The notes: generated by a model from the sequence alone, not told the origin. A stretch of 64,000 bases of DNA from Alsobacter metallidurans (GCF_014636935.1 NZ_BMES01000001.1:2113782-2177781); one strand, 5' to 3'; shown: positions 38,035 to 48,346, numbered from the stretch's first letter. Program-made: numbers and translations.

Positions 38035-39096
38035 ATGGCGATCGTCGCCCGCAAGAGCCCGGCCGCGTCGAAGATCGGCGCGCCCAAGAGCCAAGCCCCC
38101 TCTCGTTCCGCGCGCGGCAAATCGCCAGACATCGCCGACCTGACCCGCGAGCAGGATCTCACTGCTTATCGCGAGATGCTGCTGATCCGCCGCTTCGAGG
38201 AGAAGGCCGGCCAGATGTACGGCATGGGCCTCATCGGCGGCTTCTGCCACCTCTATATCGGCCAGGAAGCCGTCGTGGTCGGCATGCAGATGGCCACCAA
38301 GGAAGGCGACCAGGTCATCACTGGCTACCGCGACCACGGCCATATGCTGGCCTGCGGCATGGAAGCCAAGGGCGTGATGGCCGAGCTCACGGGGCGCCGC
38401 GGCGGCCTTTCGAAGGGCAAGGGCGGCTCCATGCACATGTTCAGCAAGGAGAAGCACTTCTACGGCGGCCACGGCATCGTGGGCGCGCAGGTGTCTCTCG
38501 GCACCGGGCTGGCCTTCGCCAACATCTACCGCAAGAACGACAATGTCTCGCTGACCTATTTCGGCGACGGCGCGGCCAACCAGGGCCAGGTCTACGAGAG
38601 CTTCAACATGGCGGAGCTCTGGAAGCTCCCGGTGATCTACATCATCGAGAACAACCGCTACGCCATGGGCACCTCTGTGTCGCGCGCCTCCGCGCAGACG
38701 GATTTCTCCAAGCGCGGCATCTCGTTCAACATCCCGGGTGAGCAGGTCGACGGCATGGACGTCCGGGCGGTTTACGCCGCGGGCCAGCGCGCCGTGCAGT
38801 GGTGCCGCGACGGCAAGGGCCCCTACATCCTCGAGATGCAGACCTACCGCTATCGCGGCCACTCCATGTCCGACCCGGCCAAGTACCGGTCCAAGGACGA
38901 AGTGCAGAAGATGCGCGAAGAGCGGGATCCCATCGAGCAGGTCCGCAAGCGGCTGCTTGAGCACTGGAAAGTGTCCGAGGACGAGCTCAAGGCCGTGGAC
39001 GGCAAGGTTCGCGAGATCGTCAACGAGGCGGCCGAGTTCGCCACCAACGATCCCGAGCCGGATCCGTCCGAGCTCTGGACCGACATCCTGAACTGA
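38035..39096 (+). CDS. pdhA: Pyruvate dehydrogenase E1 component, alpha subunit
   Basis: A 353-residue thiamine-diphosphate enzyme subunit that decarboxylates pyruvate. The cofactor motif GDGAANQGQVYESFN is complete, as are the phosphorylation-loop-like YRGHSMSDPAKYR and the N-terminal YREMLLIRRFEEKAGQMYG. AAGGAGG precedes the ATG with ideal spacing. It begins the pdhA-pdhB-pdhC cluster and pairs with pdhB to form an alpha2-beta2 E1, the arrangement of alphaproteobacteria and mitochondria. Confidence 0.97.
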   Translation: MAIVARKSPAASKIGAPKSQAPSRSARGKSPDIADLTREQDLTAYREMLLIRRFEEKAGQMYGMGLIGGFCHLYIGQEAVVVGMQMATKEGDQVITGYRDHGHMLACGMEAKGVMAELTGRRGGLSKGKGGSMHMFSKEKHFYGGHGIVGAQVSLGTGLAFANIYRKNDNVSLTYFGDGAANQGQVYESFNMAELWKLPVIYIIENNRYAMGTSVSRASAQTDFSKRGISFNIPGEQVDGMDVRAVYAAGQRAVQWCRDGKGPYILEMQTYRYRGHSMSDPAKYRSKDEVQKMREERDPIEQVRKRLLEHWKVSEDELKAVDGKVREIVNEAAEFATNDPEPDPSELWTDILN

Positions 39097-39174
39097 ACGC
39101 GCCCGCGACGACGGCCGCCATCCGGGCGGCCGCCGCGTCCCGCCGACCTTCTCTCTCGTTGGGGTTTCCCGCCC

Positions 39175-39369
39175 ATGCCGATCGACATCCTGATGCCTGC
39201 CCTGTCTCCCACCATGGAGAAGGGCAACCTCGCCAAGTGGCTCAAAAACGAGGGCGACACGGTGAAGCCCGGCGACATCATCGCCGAGATCGAGACCGAC
39301 AAGGCCACCATGGAGGTCGAGGCGGTCGACGAGGGCGTCATCGCCAAGATCCTGGTGCCGGCCGGCGCC
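39175..39369 (+). repeat. Lipoyl-domain direct repeat, copy 1 (pdhB)
   Basis: The first 195 bases of pdhB match the first 195 bases of pdhC in frame with only scattered, mostly silent differences and several long identical runs, the longest near the lipoyl Lys codon. The similarity indicates duplication kept alike by selection or gene conversion. Confidence 0.85.
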
Positions 39370-40614
39370 AATGACGTCGCGGTGAATGAGAAGATCGCCA
39401 TCCTGGCCGTGGACGGCGAGGATGTCGCGGCCGCAGCGGCCGGCGGGGGAGGTGGCCAGGCCGCCGCCAAGTCGGAAGTCGCGGCCGCCAACGCCGCAAC
39501 CGAAGCGGCGCCCGCCGCCCCCAAGGAAGAGCGCGCGCCCGAGCCGAGCGCGCCCGCCACTGTGCCGGCAGCCCCTGCTTCGCCGACCCAGGGCGCCTAT
39601 GACAGCTCGGCCGAAATCCCGGCCGGGACCGAGATGGTCGCCACCACCATGCGCGAGGCGCTTCGCGACGCCATGGCGGAGGAGATGCGCCGAGACGAGA
39701 ACGTCTTCGTGATGGGCGAGGAGGTCGCCGAATACCAGGGCGCCTACAAGATCACGCAGGGCCTGCTGCAGGAGTTCTCGGCCCGCCGCGTCATCGACAC
39801 GCCGATCACCGAGCACGGCTTTGCGGGTGTCGCGGTCGGCGCCGCGATGACGGGCCTGCGGCCGGTGCTGGAGTTCATGACCTTCAACTTCGCCATGCAG
39901 GCGATCGACCAGATCATCAACTCGGCCGCCAAGACGCTCTACATGTCGGGCGGCCAGATGGGTTGTCCCATCGTGTTCCGCGGCCCCAACGGCGCCGCCG
40001 CCCGCGTGGGCGCGCAGCACAGCCAGGACTACACGGCCTGGTACTCGCAGGTGCCCGGCCTCAAGGTCATCGCGCCCTCCAACGCCGCCGACGCCAAGGG
40101 CCTGCTCAAGGCCGCGATCCGCGACGCCAACCCGGTGATCTTCCTCGAGAACGAGATCCTGTACGGCCAGTCCTCGCCCGTGCCGAAGATGGACGATTTC
40201 GTGCTGCCCATCGGCAAGGCCCGCATCGCGCGCCCGGGCAAGGACGTCACCATCGTGTCCTTCTCGATCGGCATGACCTACGCCCTGAAAGCGGCAGAGG
40301 AACTCGCCAAGAAGCACATCTACGCCGAGGTCATCGACCTGCGCACCATCCGGCCGATGGACATCGACACCGTCGTGGCCTCGGTGATGAAGACCGGCCG
40401 CTGCGTCACCGTGGAGGAGGGCTGGCCGCAGTCGGGCGTCGGCGCCGAGATCGCGGCGCAGATCATGGAGCGCGCGTTCGATTACCTCGACGCCCCCGTG
40501 AAGCGCGTCACCGGCAAGGACGTGCCGATGCCCTACGCGGCCAACCTCGAGAAGCTCGCGCTGCCCACGGTGGCCGACGTCATCGAGGCGTGCCGCGCCG
40601 TGACCTATCGCTGA
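39175..40614 (+). CDS. pdhB: Pyruvate dehydrogenase E1 component, beta subunit with lipoyl domain
   Basis: A 479-residue E1 beta carrying an N-terminal lipoyl domain (residues 1-80, lipoyl Lys K43 in ETDKATMEV) that other bacteria lack. An Ala/Pro-rich linker (about 83-140) follows and then the transketolase-like beta domain beginning [18 protein letters not shown], with [37 protein letters not shown] and the C-terminal [14 protein letters not shown]. This fusion is characteristic of Hyphomicrobiales and relatives. The lipoyl domain is nearly identical to that of pdhC at DNA level. Confidence 0.97.
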   Translation: MPIDILMPALSPTMEKGNLAKWLKNEGDTVKPGDIIAEIETDKATMEVEAVDEGVIAKILVPAGANDVAVNEKIAILAVDGEDVAAAAAGGGGGQAAAKSEVAAANAATEAAPAAPKEERAPEPSAPATVPAAPASPTQGAYDSSAEIPAGTEMVATTMREALRDAMAEEMRRDENVFVMGEEVAEYQGAYKITQGLLQEFSARRVIDTPITEHGFAGVAVGAAMTGLRPVLEFMTFNFAMQAIDQIINSAAKTLYMSGGQMGCPIVFRGPNGAAARVGAQHSQDYTAWYSQVPGLKVIAPSNAADAKGLLKAAIRDANPVIFLENEILYGQSSPVPKMDDFVLPIGKARIARPGKDVTIVSFSIGMTYALKAAEELAKKHIYAEVIDLRTIRPMDIDTVVASVMKTGRCVTVEEGWPQSGVGAEIAAQIMERAFDYLDAPVKRVTGKDVPMPYAANLEKLALPTVADVIEACRAVTYR

Positions 40615-40627
40615 GCGGAGAGCGCCC

Positions 40628-40822
40628 ATGCCCATCAACATCCTGATGCCGGCCCTCTCTCCCACGATGGAGAAGGGCAATCTCGCCAAGTGGCTCAAGA
40701 AGGAAGGCGACACGATCAAGTCCGGCGACGTGATCGCCGAGATCGAGACCGACAAGGCCACCATGGAGGTGGAAGCGGTCGACGAGGGCGTGCTCGCCAA
40801 GATCGTGGTGCCGGAAGGCACG
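40628..40822 (+). repeat. Lipoyl-domain direct repeat, copy 2 (pdhC)
   Basis: In-frame counterpart of the pdhB segment at 39175-39369, about 1.45 kb away. The pair could recombine, which would delete most of pdhB. Confidence 0.85.
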
Positions 40823-42073
40823 GCCGACGTGCCCGTCAATGAACTCATCGCGCTGATCGCCGCCGAGGGCGAGGACCCGAAAGCCGTCGCGGCCGGGGGC
40901 GGAGCGTCCGCGCCGGGCGCCAAGTCCCCCCAGAACGCGGCCGACATGGTGACGGCGGCGGCTCCCGCTGCATCCGCCGAGGCCGCGGCCGCCCCGCAGG
41001 CTGCTTCGGCCGCCGCCGCGACCGAGGCTCGCGCTTCCGAGACGTTCAATGCAGGCGCGCCTGCGGCCGGCGCTCCCGCCGCGCCCGCGCCGCAGCCGGC
41101 TGACGGCAAGCGCGTCTTCGCGTCGCCGCTCGCCAAGCGTATCGCCAAGGAAGGCGGCCTCGATCTCGGCCGCATCCAGGGTAGCGGCCCGCATGGCCGC
41201 ATCGTCGAGCGTGACGTGCGCGCCGCAATGGAGGGCGGAACCGCCAAGGCGGCTGCTCCGACGCAAGCCGCCGCCGCCCCGGCTCAGGCCGCGGCTGCGC
41301 CCGCCGCAAAGGCTCCGGCTCCGGCCGGATCGTCCGACGAGGCGATCAAGAAGCTGTTCCAGCCCGGCAGCTTCGAGGAAATCCCGCATGACGGCATGCG
41401 CCGCACCATTGCGCGCCGCCTGACCGAAGCGCGGCAGACGGTGCCGCAGTTCTATCTGACGATGGACTGCGAGATCGACGCGCTGCTGAAGCTGCGTGAG
41501 CAGGTGAACTCCTCCGCGCCCAAGGGCAAGGATGGCGCGCCGGCCTGGAAGGTGTCGGTCAACGACATGGTCATCAAGGCGCTCGCCATGGCGCTGGTGC
41601 GCGTGCCGGACGCCAACGTCACCTGGACCGAAGGCGCGATGCTGAGGCACAAGAACGCCGACGTCGGCGTGGCGGTGGCTTTGCCCGGCAACGGCCTGAT
41701 CACGCCCATCATCCGCAAGGCGGACGAGAAGACGCTCTCGGCCATCGCCAAGGCCATGAAGGACTTCGCGGCCCGCGCCAAGGACCGCAAGCTGAAGCCC
41801 GAGGAGTACCAGGGCGGCACCACGGCGGTGTCCAACCTCGGCATGTTCGGCATCAAGGACTTCACCGCGGTGATCAACCCGCCGCACTCCACCATCCTGG
41901 CGGTGGGCGCGGGCGAGCAGCGCCCGGTCGTCCGCAAGGGCGAACTGGCGGTCGCGACCGTGATGAGCATCACGCTCTCTTGCGATCACCGCGCCGTGGA
42001 CGGCGCGCTCGGCGCGCAGCTCATCGCGGCGCTGAAGGATCTGATCGAAAACCCTATGGCGATGCTGGTGTAA
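40628..42073 (+). CDS. pdhC: Dihydrolipoamide acetyltransferase (pyruvate dehydrogenase E2)
   Basis: A 481-residue core subunit of the complex. One lipoyl domain (residues 1-80, K43), an Ala/Pro linker, the peripheral subunit-binding domain (from about 157, FASPLAKRIAKEGGLDLGRI), a second linker, and the catalytic domain with the active-site SCDHRAVDGALGA near residue 455. It transfers acetyl groups to coenzyme A. It starts 13 bases after pdhB. Confidence 0.97.
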   Translation: MPINILMPALSPTMEKGNLAKWLKKEGDTIKSGDVIAEIETDKATMEVEAVDEGVLAKIVVPEGTADVPVNELIALIAAEGEDPKAVAAGGGASAPGAKSPQNAADMVTAAAPAASAEAAAAPQAASAAAATEARASETFNAGAPAAGAPAAPAPQPADGKRVFASPLAKRIAKEGGLDLGRIQGSGPHGRIVERDVRAAMEGGTAKAAAPTQAAAAPAQAAAAPAAKAPAPAGSSDEAIKKLFQPGSFEEIPHDGMRRTIARRLTEARQTVPQFYLTMDCEIDALLKLREQVNSSAPKGKDGAPAWKVSVNDMVIKALAMALVRVPDANVTWTEGAMLRHKNADVGVAVALPGNGLITPIIRKADEKTLSAIAKAMKDFAARAKDRKLKPEEYQGGTTAVSNLGMFGIKDFTAVINPPHSTILAVGAGEQRPVVRKGELAVATVMSITLSCDHRAVDGALGAQLIAALKDLIENPMAMLV

Positions 42074-42145
42074 GGCGACGTTGACTTGGGCAGATCGCGT
42101 CACGCTGCGTCGCGATCCTTTTCATTTCGAACCGGTGGGCGAGAC

Positions 42146-42183
42146 CCCCACCCCTAGCCCCTCCCCACACGGGGGAGGGGAAC
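42146..42183. repeat. C/G-rich palindromic intergenic element
   Basis: CCCCTCCCC-ACAC-GGGGGAGGGG forms a 9-base stem, preceded by CCCCCACCCCTAG. This motif is a common dispersed intergenic sequence of alphaproteobacteria. It lies between pdhC and lpdA and may act as an mRNA-stabilising or terminating hairpin. Confidence 0.65.
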
Positions 42184-42201
42184 CCATCGGAGCTCTCTGA
42201 C

Positions 42202-43641
42202 ATGGCCGACACCTACGACGTGATCATCATCGGCGGCGGGCCGGGCGGCTATGTCGCGGCCATCCGGGCGGCGCAGCTCGGGTTCAAGACCGCCGTTGTG
42301 GAGCGCGAGCATCTGGGCGGCATCTGCCTGAACTGGGGGTGCATTCCCACCAAGGCGCTGCTGCGGTCGGCCGAGATCTACCACTACATGCAGCACCCGG
42401 GCGCCTATGGCCTCACCATCGAGGGCAAGCCCGGGTTCGACCTCGCCGGCGTGGTGAAGCGATCGCGCGGGATTTCGGCGCAGTTGAACCAGGGCGTCGG
42501 CTTCCTGCTGAAAAAGAACAAGGTCGACGTGATCTGGGGTGAGGCCAAGGTCGGCAAGGGCGAGGTCGTGGTCGGCCCGTCCACCAAGCCGGTCGTGCAG
42601 CCGCAGAACCCCGTGCCCAAGGGCACGCTGGGCCACGGGACCTACAAGGCCAAGCACATCATTGTGGCGACCGGCGCTCGCCCGCGCGCGCTGCCCGGCA
42701 TCGAGCCGGACGGCAAGCTGATCTGGACCTATTTCGAGGCCATGAACCCGGCGAGCTTTCCCAAGTCGCTGATCGTGATGGGCTCCGGCGCGATCGGGAT
42801 CGAGTTCGCCTCTTTTTACCGCACCATGGGGGCCGAGGTGACGGTCGTCGAGGTGCTTCCTCAGGTGCTGCCCGTCGAGGACGCCGAGATCGCCGCGCTC
42901 GCCCGCAAGCGTTTCGAGAAGCAGGGCATCAAGATCCTCACTGGCGCCAAGGTTGCCAAGGTCGAGAAAGGCGCCGACAACGTCACGGCCACCATTCAGG
43001 ATGAGAAGGGCGGCTCGCAGACCATCACGGCCGACCGCCTCATCTCGGCAGTCGGCGTGGTGTGCAACACCGAAGGGCTCGGCCTGGAGGCGCTCGGCGT
43101 CAAGCTGGACCGCGGCAGCATCGTGACGGACGGCATGGGCCGCACCAACGTGCCGGGAGTCTACGCTATCGGCGACGTGGCCGGCCCTCCGATGCTGGCC
43201 CACAAGGCGGAGCACGAGGGCGTGATCTGCGTCGAGACCATCAAGGGCATGCACACGCATGCCATGGACAAACTCCAGATCCCGGGCTGCACCTATTGCA
43301 ACCCGCAGATTGCCAGCGTCGGCCTGACGGAGGCCAAGGCCAAGGAGCAGGGCCTCGAAATCAAGGTCGGCCGCTTCCCCTTCGTGGGTAACGGCAAGGC
43401 CATCGCGCTGGGCGAACCGGACGGACTAGTGAAGACCATTTTCGACGCCAAAACCGGCAAGCTGCTCGGCGCTCACATGGTCGGCGCGGAAGTCACGGAG
43501 CTGATCCAGGGCTTTGTGGTCGCAATGGGCCTGGAGACCACCGAGGAAGACCTGATGCACACGGTCTTCCCGCACCCCACATTGTCGGAGACGATGCACG
43601 AGAGCGTGCTCGACGCCTATGGGCGCGTCATCCACGTCTAG
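42202..43641 (+). CDS. lpdA: Dihydrolipoamide dehydrogenase (E3)
   Basis: A 479-residue flavoenzyme reoxidising lipoamide with NAD. The FAD motif [17 protein letters not shown] starts at residue 11, the redox disulfide is C42-LNWG-C47, the NAD motif is [12 protein letters not shown], and the C-terminal [10 protein letters not shown] holds the catalytic His-Glu pair. The Ile before C42 (GGICLN) replaces the usual Thr, a minor variation. It closes the pyruvate dehydrogenase gene set. Confidence 0.97.
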   Translation: MADTYDVIIIGGGPGGYVAAIRAAQLGFKTAVVEREHLGGICLNWGCIPTKALLRSAEIYHYMQHPGAYGLTIEGKPGFDLAGVVKRSRGISAQLNQGVGFLLKKNKVDVIWGEAKVGKGEVVVGPSTKPVVQPQNPVPKGTLGHGTYKAKHIIVATGARPRALPGIEPDGKLIWTYFEAMNPASFPKSLIVMGSGAIGIEFASFYRTMGAEVTVVEVLPQVLPVEDAEIAALARKRFEKQGIKILTGAKVAKVEKGADNVTATIQDEKGGSQTITADRLISAVGVVCNTEGLGLEALGVKLDRGSIVTDGMGRTNVPGVYAIGDVAGPPMLAHKAEHEGVICVETIKGMHTHAMDKLQIPGCTYCNPQIASVGLTEAKAKEQGLEIKVGRFPFVGNGKAIALGEPDGLVKTIFDAKTGKLLGAHMVGAEVTELIQGFVVAMGLETTEEDLMHTVFPHPTLSETMHESVLDAYGRVIHV

Positions 43642-43659
43642 TCAATCGGGGCAACGGCC

Positions 43660-43947
43660 ATGGACTCCACCACCTACTCGGCGCTCGGCAACCCCAATAT
43701 GGGGTTCTTCACCATGCTGCTGGTCGGCGTGCTCGCTGGCTGGATCGCCGAGCGAATCACCGAGTCAAACCATGGGCTGTTCACAAACCTTCTGGTCGGC
43801 ATTGCCGGCAGCTTCGTCGGCGGCAAGCTCGCCGAACTCATGAACGTGCCGGTGTTCGGCTTCTTCCGTACGCTGGTTGCGGCCGTGATCGGCGCAGTGC
43901 TGGTTTTGTGGATCTGGCGCAAAGTGCGGGGCCAGCCGACAGGGTAG
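43660..43947 (+). CDS. GlsB/YeaQ/YmgE family small membrane protein
   Basis: A 95-residue protein with three hydrophobic helices and the glycine-rich pattern [29 protein letters not shown] and [17 protein letters not shown], the signature of the transglycosylase-associated (GlsB) family linked to envelope stress. The function is not established. It begins 18 bases after lpdA and may be cotranscribed. Confidence 0.85.
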   Translation: MDSTTYSALGNPNMGFFTMLLVGVLAGWIAERITESNHGLFTNLLVGIAGSFVGGKLAELMNVPVFGFFRTLVAAVIGAVLVLWIWRKVRGQPTG

Positions 43948-44054
43948 GGAGGGCTGCATGCGACGATGGCGCCATTCCGCTGCGCCTTGCCGCGCCAGGC
44001 GAAAGTGACTACCTCCCGACCATACGCGGGCTAAACCCGCGAGGAGCAAGCAGT

Positions 44055-45014
44055 ATGGCCGTTCTCCTTGACCTGTTGAACAAGGACACGCGTCCCCGCC
44101 ATCCCGAAAAGGCTCACCGCCCGGATCAGCCGGTGCAGCGCAAGCCCGACTGGATCCGCGTGAAGGCGCCGGGCTCGCCCAAATGGGCCGAGACCAACCG
44201 CATCGTGCGCGAGCACAAGCTCGTCACCGTGTGCGAGGAGGCTGGCTGCCCGAACGTGGGCGAGTGCTGGGAGAAGAAGCACGCCACCTTTATGATCATG
44301 GGCGACACGTGCACGCGCGCCTGCGCGTTCTGCAACGTGAAGACCGGCATGCCGGGCGCGCTGGACGCCGACGAACCGGCCAAGATCGCCGACGCGGTCG
44401 CCAAGCTCGGCCTGCAGCATGTCGTGATCACGTCGGTGGACCGCGACGACCTCGCGGACGGCGGCGCCGAGCATTTCGCGCAGGTGATCCGCGCCATTCG
44501 GGCGCGCAGCCCCGACACCACCATCGAGGTGCTCACGCCTGACTTCCTGCGCAAGGACGGCGCGCTCGAGATCGTGGTCGCGGCGCGGCCAGACGTGTTC
44601 AACCACAATCTCGAAACGGTGCCGTCGAAATACCTGAAGGTCCGCCCTGGCGCGCGCTACTTCCACTCCATCCGGCTGCTGCAGCGCGTGAAGGAGATCG
44701 ACCCCACCATCTTCACCAAGTCCGGCATCATGGTCGGCCTTGGCGAGGAGCGGAACGAGATCCTGCAACTCATGGACGACCTGCGCTCGGCTGATGTGGA
44801 TTTTCTCACCATCGGCCAGTACCTGCAGCCGACCAAGAAGCACCATCCGGTGATCCGCTTCGTCACCCCGGACGAGTTCAAGGGTTTCGAGACGATCGCG
44901 CAGACGAAAGGCTTCCTGCTGGTGTCGTCGTCGCCGCTCACCCGCTCGTCCCACCATGCGGGCGAGGACTTCGCCCGGCTGAAGGCGGCGCGGGTCGCCC
45001 GCCAGGGCGCCTGA
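44055..45014 (+). CDS. lipA: Lipoyl synthase
   Basis: A 319-residue radical S-adenosylmethionine enzyme that inserts sulfur into protein-bound octanoate. The radical motif CTRACAFC (C-x3-C-x2-C) and the auxiliary cluster motif [12 protein letters not shown] are both complete; the C-terminal RSSHHAG supplies the conserved RSS. It serves the lipoyl domains of the pyruvate dehydrogenase encoded just upstream. GAGGAG precedes the ATG. Confidence 0.97.
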   Translation: MAVLLDLLNKDTRPRHPEKAHRPDQPVQRKPDWIRVKAPGSPKWAETNRIVREHKLVTVCEEAGCPNVGECWEKKHATFMIMGDTCTRACAFCNVKTGMPGALDADEPAKIADAVAKLGLQHVVITSVDRDDLADGGAEHFAQVIRAIRARSPDTTIEVLTPDFLRKDGALEIVVAARPDVFNHNLETVPSKYLKVRPGARYFHSIRLLQRVKEIDPTIFTKSGIMVGLGEERNEILQLMDDLRSADVDFLTIGQYLQPTKKHHPVIRFVTPDEFKGFETIAQTKGFLLVSSSPLTRSSHHAGEDFARLKAARVARQGA

Positions 45015-45020
45015 GGCGCG

Positions 45021-45506
45021 ATGCCGTCTTTTCGCACCACGCGGCGGGTGAAACACAGCCCCGCCGAGATGTTCGATCTCGTGGCCGACGTCGAGAAATA
45101 CCCGCTGTTCCTGCCGCTGTGCGAGGGCCTCAAGGTCCGTCGCAAGGCACAGAGCGGCGAGGGCGTCGAGGTGCTCGTGGCCGACATGACGGTCGGCTAC
45201 AAGGCCATCCACGAAACCTTCACGAGCCGTGTCACGCTGGACCGGCCGCGGCTGAAGATCCTCGTCGAATATGTCGACGGGCCATTCCGGCAGCTGGAAA
45301 ACCGCTGGTCCTTCCAGCCAGACGCCGAGGGCTGCGTGGTGGAATTCTTTATCACCTACGAGTTTCGCAGCCGCACCCTGGGATTGTTGATGGGCGCAAT
45401 GTTCGAACGCGCTTTCCGCAAGTTCGCCGAGGCGTTCGAGGAACGCGCCAATCTGGTCTATGTCGTCGGCCGTCGGCTGGGATCGGCGGCTGAGCGCCCC
45501 GCCTAG
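45021..45506 (+). CDS. RatA/COQ10-family START-like protein
   Basis: A 161-residue polyketide-cyclase/START-fold protein. The start PSFRTTRRVKHSPAEMFDLVADVEKYPLFLPLCEG is the COQ10/RatA signature (given by RRVKHSPAEMF and YPLFLPLC). In mitochondria Coq10 binds ubiquinone; E. coli RatA was reported to affect ribosome association. It lies 7 bases after lipA, a conserved pairing in alphaproteobacteria, and its stop shares a CTAG with the stop of the opposing cinA-like gene. Confidence 0.85.
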   Translation: MPSFRTTRRVKHSPAEMFDLVADVEKYPLFLPLCEGLKVRRKAQSGEGVEVLVADMTVGYKAIHETFTSRVTLDRPRLKILVEYVDGPFRQLENRWSFQPDAEGCVVEFFITYEFRSRTLGLLMGAMFERAFRKFAEAFEERANLVYVVGRRLGSAAERPA

Positions 45507-45512
45507 GCGCTC
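45492..45512. terminator. Hairpin spanning the overlapping stop codons of ratA and cinA
   Basis: GAGCGCC/GGCGCTC with a 7-base loop. The loop end and the start of the 3' arm contain CTAG, which supplies the TAG stop of both convergent genes. There is no clear T-run, so termination is not certain. Confidence 0.35.
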
Positions 45513-45994
45513 GCGCGCTCAAGCAAATCCAGCGCATCGCGGACAGCCGCTTCACGGATCCCGGCGCGGCCCAGGTCACCGTACCGACGCTCCAGATGCA
45601 GCGTTCCGCCACCCCGACGCACGGCCGCGAAATGAACGAGGCCGACCGGCTTCAGGTCCGAGCCGCCCCCCGGCCCCGCCACGCCCGTGATCGCAACCGT
45701 CACGTCGGCGCGGGAATGCGCCAGCCCGCCCTCCGCCATCGCGCGCGCCACCGGCTCGCTGACGGCGCCATGGGCGGCGATAAGGCTTGCCGGCACGCCC
45801 ACCAGCTCGCTCTTCGCCTCGTTGGAGTAGGTCACGAAGCCCCGCTCGACCACATCGGACGACCCGGGCACGGCGGTCAGCGCTCCGGCCACGAGGCCGC
45901 CCGTGCAGGACTCCACGGTCGCGGCTCGCAAGCCGCGGGTGCGCAGATGCGCCAGCACAGCGGCGGCGCGGTTCTCGATGTCATGCGGGATCAT
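45503..45994 (-). CDS. pncC: CinA C-terminal domain protein, nicotinamide-nucleotide amidase
   Basis: A 163-residue single-domain protein matching the PncC/CinA C-terminal family, which deamidates nicotinamide mononucleotide in NAD recycling. Markers are TVESCTGGLVAGALT, GFVTYSNEAKSELVGV, and the C-terminal VAITGVAGPGGGSDLKPVG. The N-terminal CinA domain is absent. The start overlaps the ispDF stop by 4 bases. Confidence 0.88.
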   Translation of the reverse strand: MIPHDIENRAAAVLAHLRTRGLRAATVESCTGGLVAGALTAVPGSSDVVERGFVTYSNEAKSELVGVPASLIAAHGAVSEPVARAMAEGGLAHSRADVTVAITGVAGPGGGSDLKPVGLVHFAAVRRGGGTLHLERRYGDLGRAGIREAAVRDALDLLERASA

Positions 45995-47193
45995 GCGTCC
46001 GGCTCCGCGGGGAGGCGCATGGTCGCGACCGCATGGGCGGCGATGCCCTCACGGCGACCGGTGAACCCCAATTCTTCCGACGTTGTCGCCTTCACGCCGA
46101 CCCGGCCCAAGGGCACCGAGCAGATCTCCGCGATACGCGCGCGCATGGCCTCGCGATGCGGGCCAATCTTGGGAGCCTCGCAGATGAGCGTGACGTCGAG
46201 ATGGTCGATCCGACCGCCGCGGCTTTTCGCTCGCTCCACAGCGTAGCGCAGGAAGAGGTCCGACGACGCGCCCTTCCAGCGCATATCGGTTGGCGAGAAA
46301 TGCGAGCCGATGTCGCCGTCCCCCAGCGCGCCGAAGATCGCGTCCGTGATGGCGTGCAGCGCCACGTCGCCGTCCGAATGAGCCGCCAGGCCGCGTCCAT
46401 GCGGGATCGCGACGCCGCCAAGCATCACATGGTCGCCGGGGCCAAAAGCATGGACGTCGTAGCCGAAGCCAACGCGCGTCTCGAGCGCGAGCGAAAGCCG
46501 CGCTTCGGCGGCGCTGAAATCCTCGGGTCGGGTCAACTTCACGTTCTCCAGGTCGCCGTCCACGATCTCGACAGGCAGTCCGGCCGCCTCAAGAACCGCG
46601 GCGTCATCGGTCAGGTCTGCTCGGCCAGACGCGAAGGCCTTCTCGTGCGCGGCGAGCAAGCTGTCGAACGCGAAACCCTGCGGCGTCTGGATGGCGCGCA
46701 GCTCCGTGCGGGGCGGCGTGTCGCGAACGAGCCCATTCGGACCCACCCGCTTGACCGTGTCCGCCAGCGGCGCTCCCGGAATGGCCGCGCCTGTCCGGAG
46801 CGTCGCGTCCATCACGCGGGTGATGAGCTCCGGCGACGCGAAGGGCCGGGCGGCGTCATGGACGAGAACATGGCTCGGCCGCATGCGCGCCGTGGCGAGA
46901 GATTGGAGGCCTCGCAGAACGGATCCTTGCCGAGTGGAGCCGCCAGGCACGGGCGGCAGCAACGGCGAACGTTCTGCGTCCGGTCCCAACGCGGCTCCGT
47001 ACGCGGCGTGGTCGCCTTCCCCGATGACGCAGAGAATGGGCGCTCCCTTGCAGCCGGCCGCAAGCGCCTGAACGCTGCGCGCCAGCACAGTACGACCAGC
47101 AAGCATGCGAAACTGCTTCGGACCGGCCCCGCCCGCGCGTTCGCCTTTTCCAGCCGCCACGATGATAACGGCCCAGCGTATTTCCTCTGACAT
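45991..47193 (-). CDS. ispDF: Bifunctional IspD/IspF enzyme of isoprenoid synthesis
   Basis: A 400-residue fusion catalysing the third and fifth steps of the methylerythritol phosphate pathway. The IspD half has AAGKGERAGGAGPKQF near residue 10 and VLVHDAARPF. The IspF half begins RVGFGYDVHAFGPGDH at about residue 240 with metal ligands Asp and His, and contains HSDGDVALHAITDAIFGALG. Such fusions are usual in alphaproteobacteria. I chose the ATG at 47193, preceded by GGAGGG; a longer frame upstream is not conserved. Confidence 0.95.
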   Translation of the reverse strand: MSEEIRWAVIIVAAGKGERAGGAGPKQFRMLAGRTVLARSVQALAAGCKGAPILCVIGEGDHAAYGAALGPDAERSPLLPPVPGGSTRQGSVLRGLQSLATARMRPSHVLVHDAARPFASPELITRVMDATLRTGAAIPGAPLADTVKRVGPNGLVRDTPPRTELRAIQTPQGFAFDSLLAAHEKAFASGRADLTDDAAVLEAAGLPVEIVDGDLENVKLTRPEDFSAAEARLSLALETRVGFGYDVHAFGPGDHVMLGGVAIPHGRGLAAHSDGDVALHAITDAIFGALGDGDIGSHFSPTDMRWKGASSDLFLRYAVERAKSRGGRIDHLDVTLICEAPKIGPHREAMRARIAEICSVPLGRVGVKATTSEELGFTGRREGIAAHAVATMRLPAEPDA

Positions 47194-47314
47194 GCCCTCC
47201 GTTTGACGCGATTTCAGGTTGCGGTCAAACCCATGTTGTGGCGGGCGCGCATCGTGTCGCAGCCACCGACGGCTCCCTTGTTGCAACGCAAAAAATGTCT
47301 AGAATGCAGGCACG

Positions 47315-48346
47315 ATGGACGAGTGCACAAAAAGCAAGCAGGCCGAGCAGGCGCCCTTGCGTATTGGACGGTTGCAGCTCGACGGATGCGTTGCGCTGGC
47401 GCCGATGTCGGGTGTCACCGACGCCGGTATGCGGCGCATAGCTCGCCGCTTCGGCGCGTCGCTGGTTGTCTCCGAAATGGTCGCGTCGGACGAGTTCGTG
47501 CGGGGTTCGGTTGAAGCCAGGCTGCGCGCGGAGGGGACCGGCATCGATCCTCACGTGGTTCAGATTGCCGGGCGCGAGGCCTACTGGATGGGCGAGGCCG
47601 CCCGCGTCGCCGAAGCGTCGGGAGCTTCGGTCGTCGACATCAACATGGGCTGCCCGGCCAAGAAGGTCACGGGCGGCCTGTCCGGCTCCGCGTTGATGCG
47701 GGATCTCGACCACGCGTTGACGTTGATCGAGGCGACGGTCGCGGCGGTCCGAATTCCGGTGACGCTGAAGATGCGCCTCGGGTGGGATGACGACACGCGC
47801 AACGCGCCGGAACTGGCGCGGCGCGCAGAAGCCGCGGGCGTCCAGCTCATCACCGTCCATGGCCGGACGCGCTGCCAGTTCTACACCGGCCAGGCCGACT
47901 GGGACGCGATCCGCGACGCCAAGGAGGCCGTGTCCCTCCCGGTGATCGCCAATGGCGATTGCAGCACGCTGGCCGACGCGCAAACCATGCTTGCCCGGTC
48001 CGGAGCCGACGGCGTCATGATCGGACGCGCCGCGGTCGGCCGGCCCTGGCTTCCAGGCATGATCGCCAGGGGCCTCGCGGGCGGCCCTGCCCACGCGCCA
48101 AGCCTAGAGGCCCGACGCGAAGCCGCGCTGGAGCACTACGACAGCCTCCTGACCGCCTACGGAGTACGTGTCGGCGTTCGCCACGCCCGCAAGCACCTCG
48201 TTGGCTACGTCGAGGATCTCGCCCGGGAGGGCAGGATCATCCCGGCAACGCTGCGTCAGAGCCTCGTCACAAACGACTCTCCCCCAAACGTCGCGGCCGC
48301 CCTCTCGGCCGCTTTCGACTGTCCTCTGCTGGAAGAAGCCGCATGA
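47315..48346 (+). CDS. dusB: tRNA dihydrouridine synthase DusB (NifR3 family)
   Basis: A 343-residue flavoenzyme reducing uridines in t[31 protein letters not shown] with the catalytic Cys, and [12 protein letters not shown] and [13 protein letters not shown] are all present. It precedes ntrB with an ATGA overlap, the classical nifR3-ntrB-ntrC order. Confidence 0.95.
   Translation: MDECTKSKQAEQAPLRIGRLQLDGCVALAPMSGVTDAGMRRIARRFGASLVVSEMVASDEFVRGSVEARLRAEGTGIDPHVVQIAGREAYWMGEAARVAEASGASVVDINMGCPAKKVTGGLSGSALMRDLDHALTLIEATVAAVRIPVTLKMRLGWDDDTRNAPELARRAEAAGVQLITVHGRTRCQFYTGQADWDAIRDAKEAVSLPVIANGDCSTLADAQTMLARSGADGVMIGRAAVGRPWLPGMIARGLAGGPAHAPSLEARREAALEHYDSLLTAYGVRVGVRHARKHLVGYVEDLAREGRIIPATLRQSLVTNDSPPNVAAALSAAFDCPLLEEAA

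Noticed and set aside
37984-41247. A reverse-strand open frame of about 1090 codons opposite pdhA, pdhB and pdhC.
   Set aside because: It is the antisense shadow of three certain genes; the repeated segments only mirror the duplicated lipoyl domains.
42146-42183. The C/G-rich palindrome considered as a CRISPR repeat or regulator site.
   Set aside because: Only one copy is present and it matches a common dispersed intergenic motif, so it is listed as a repeat only.
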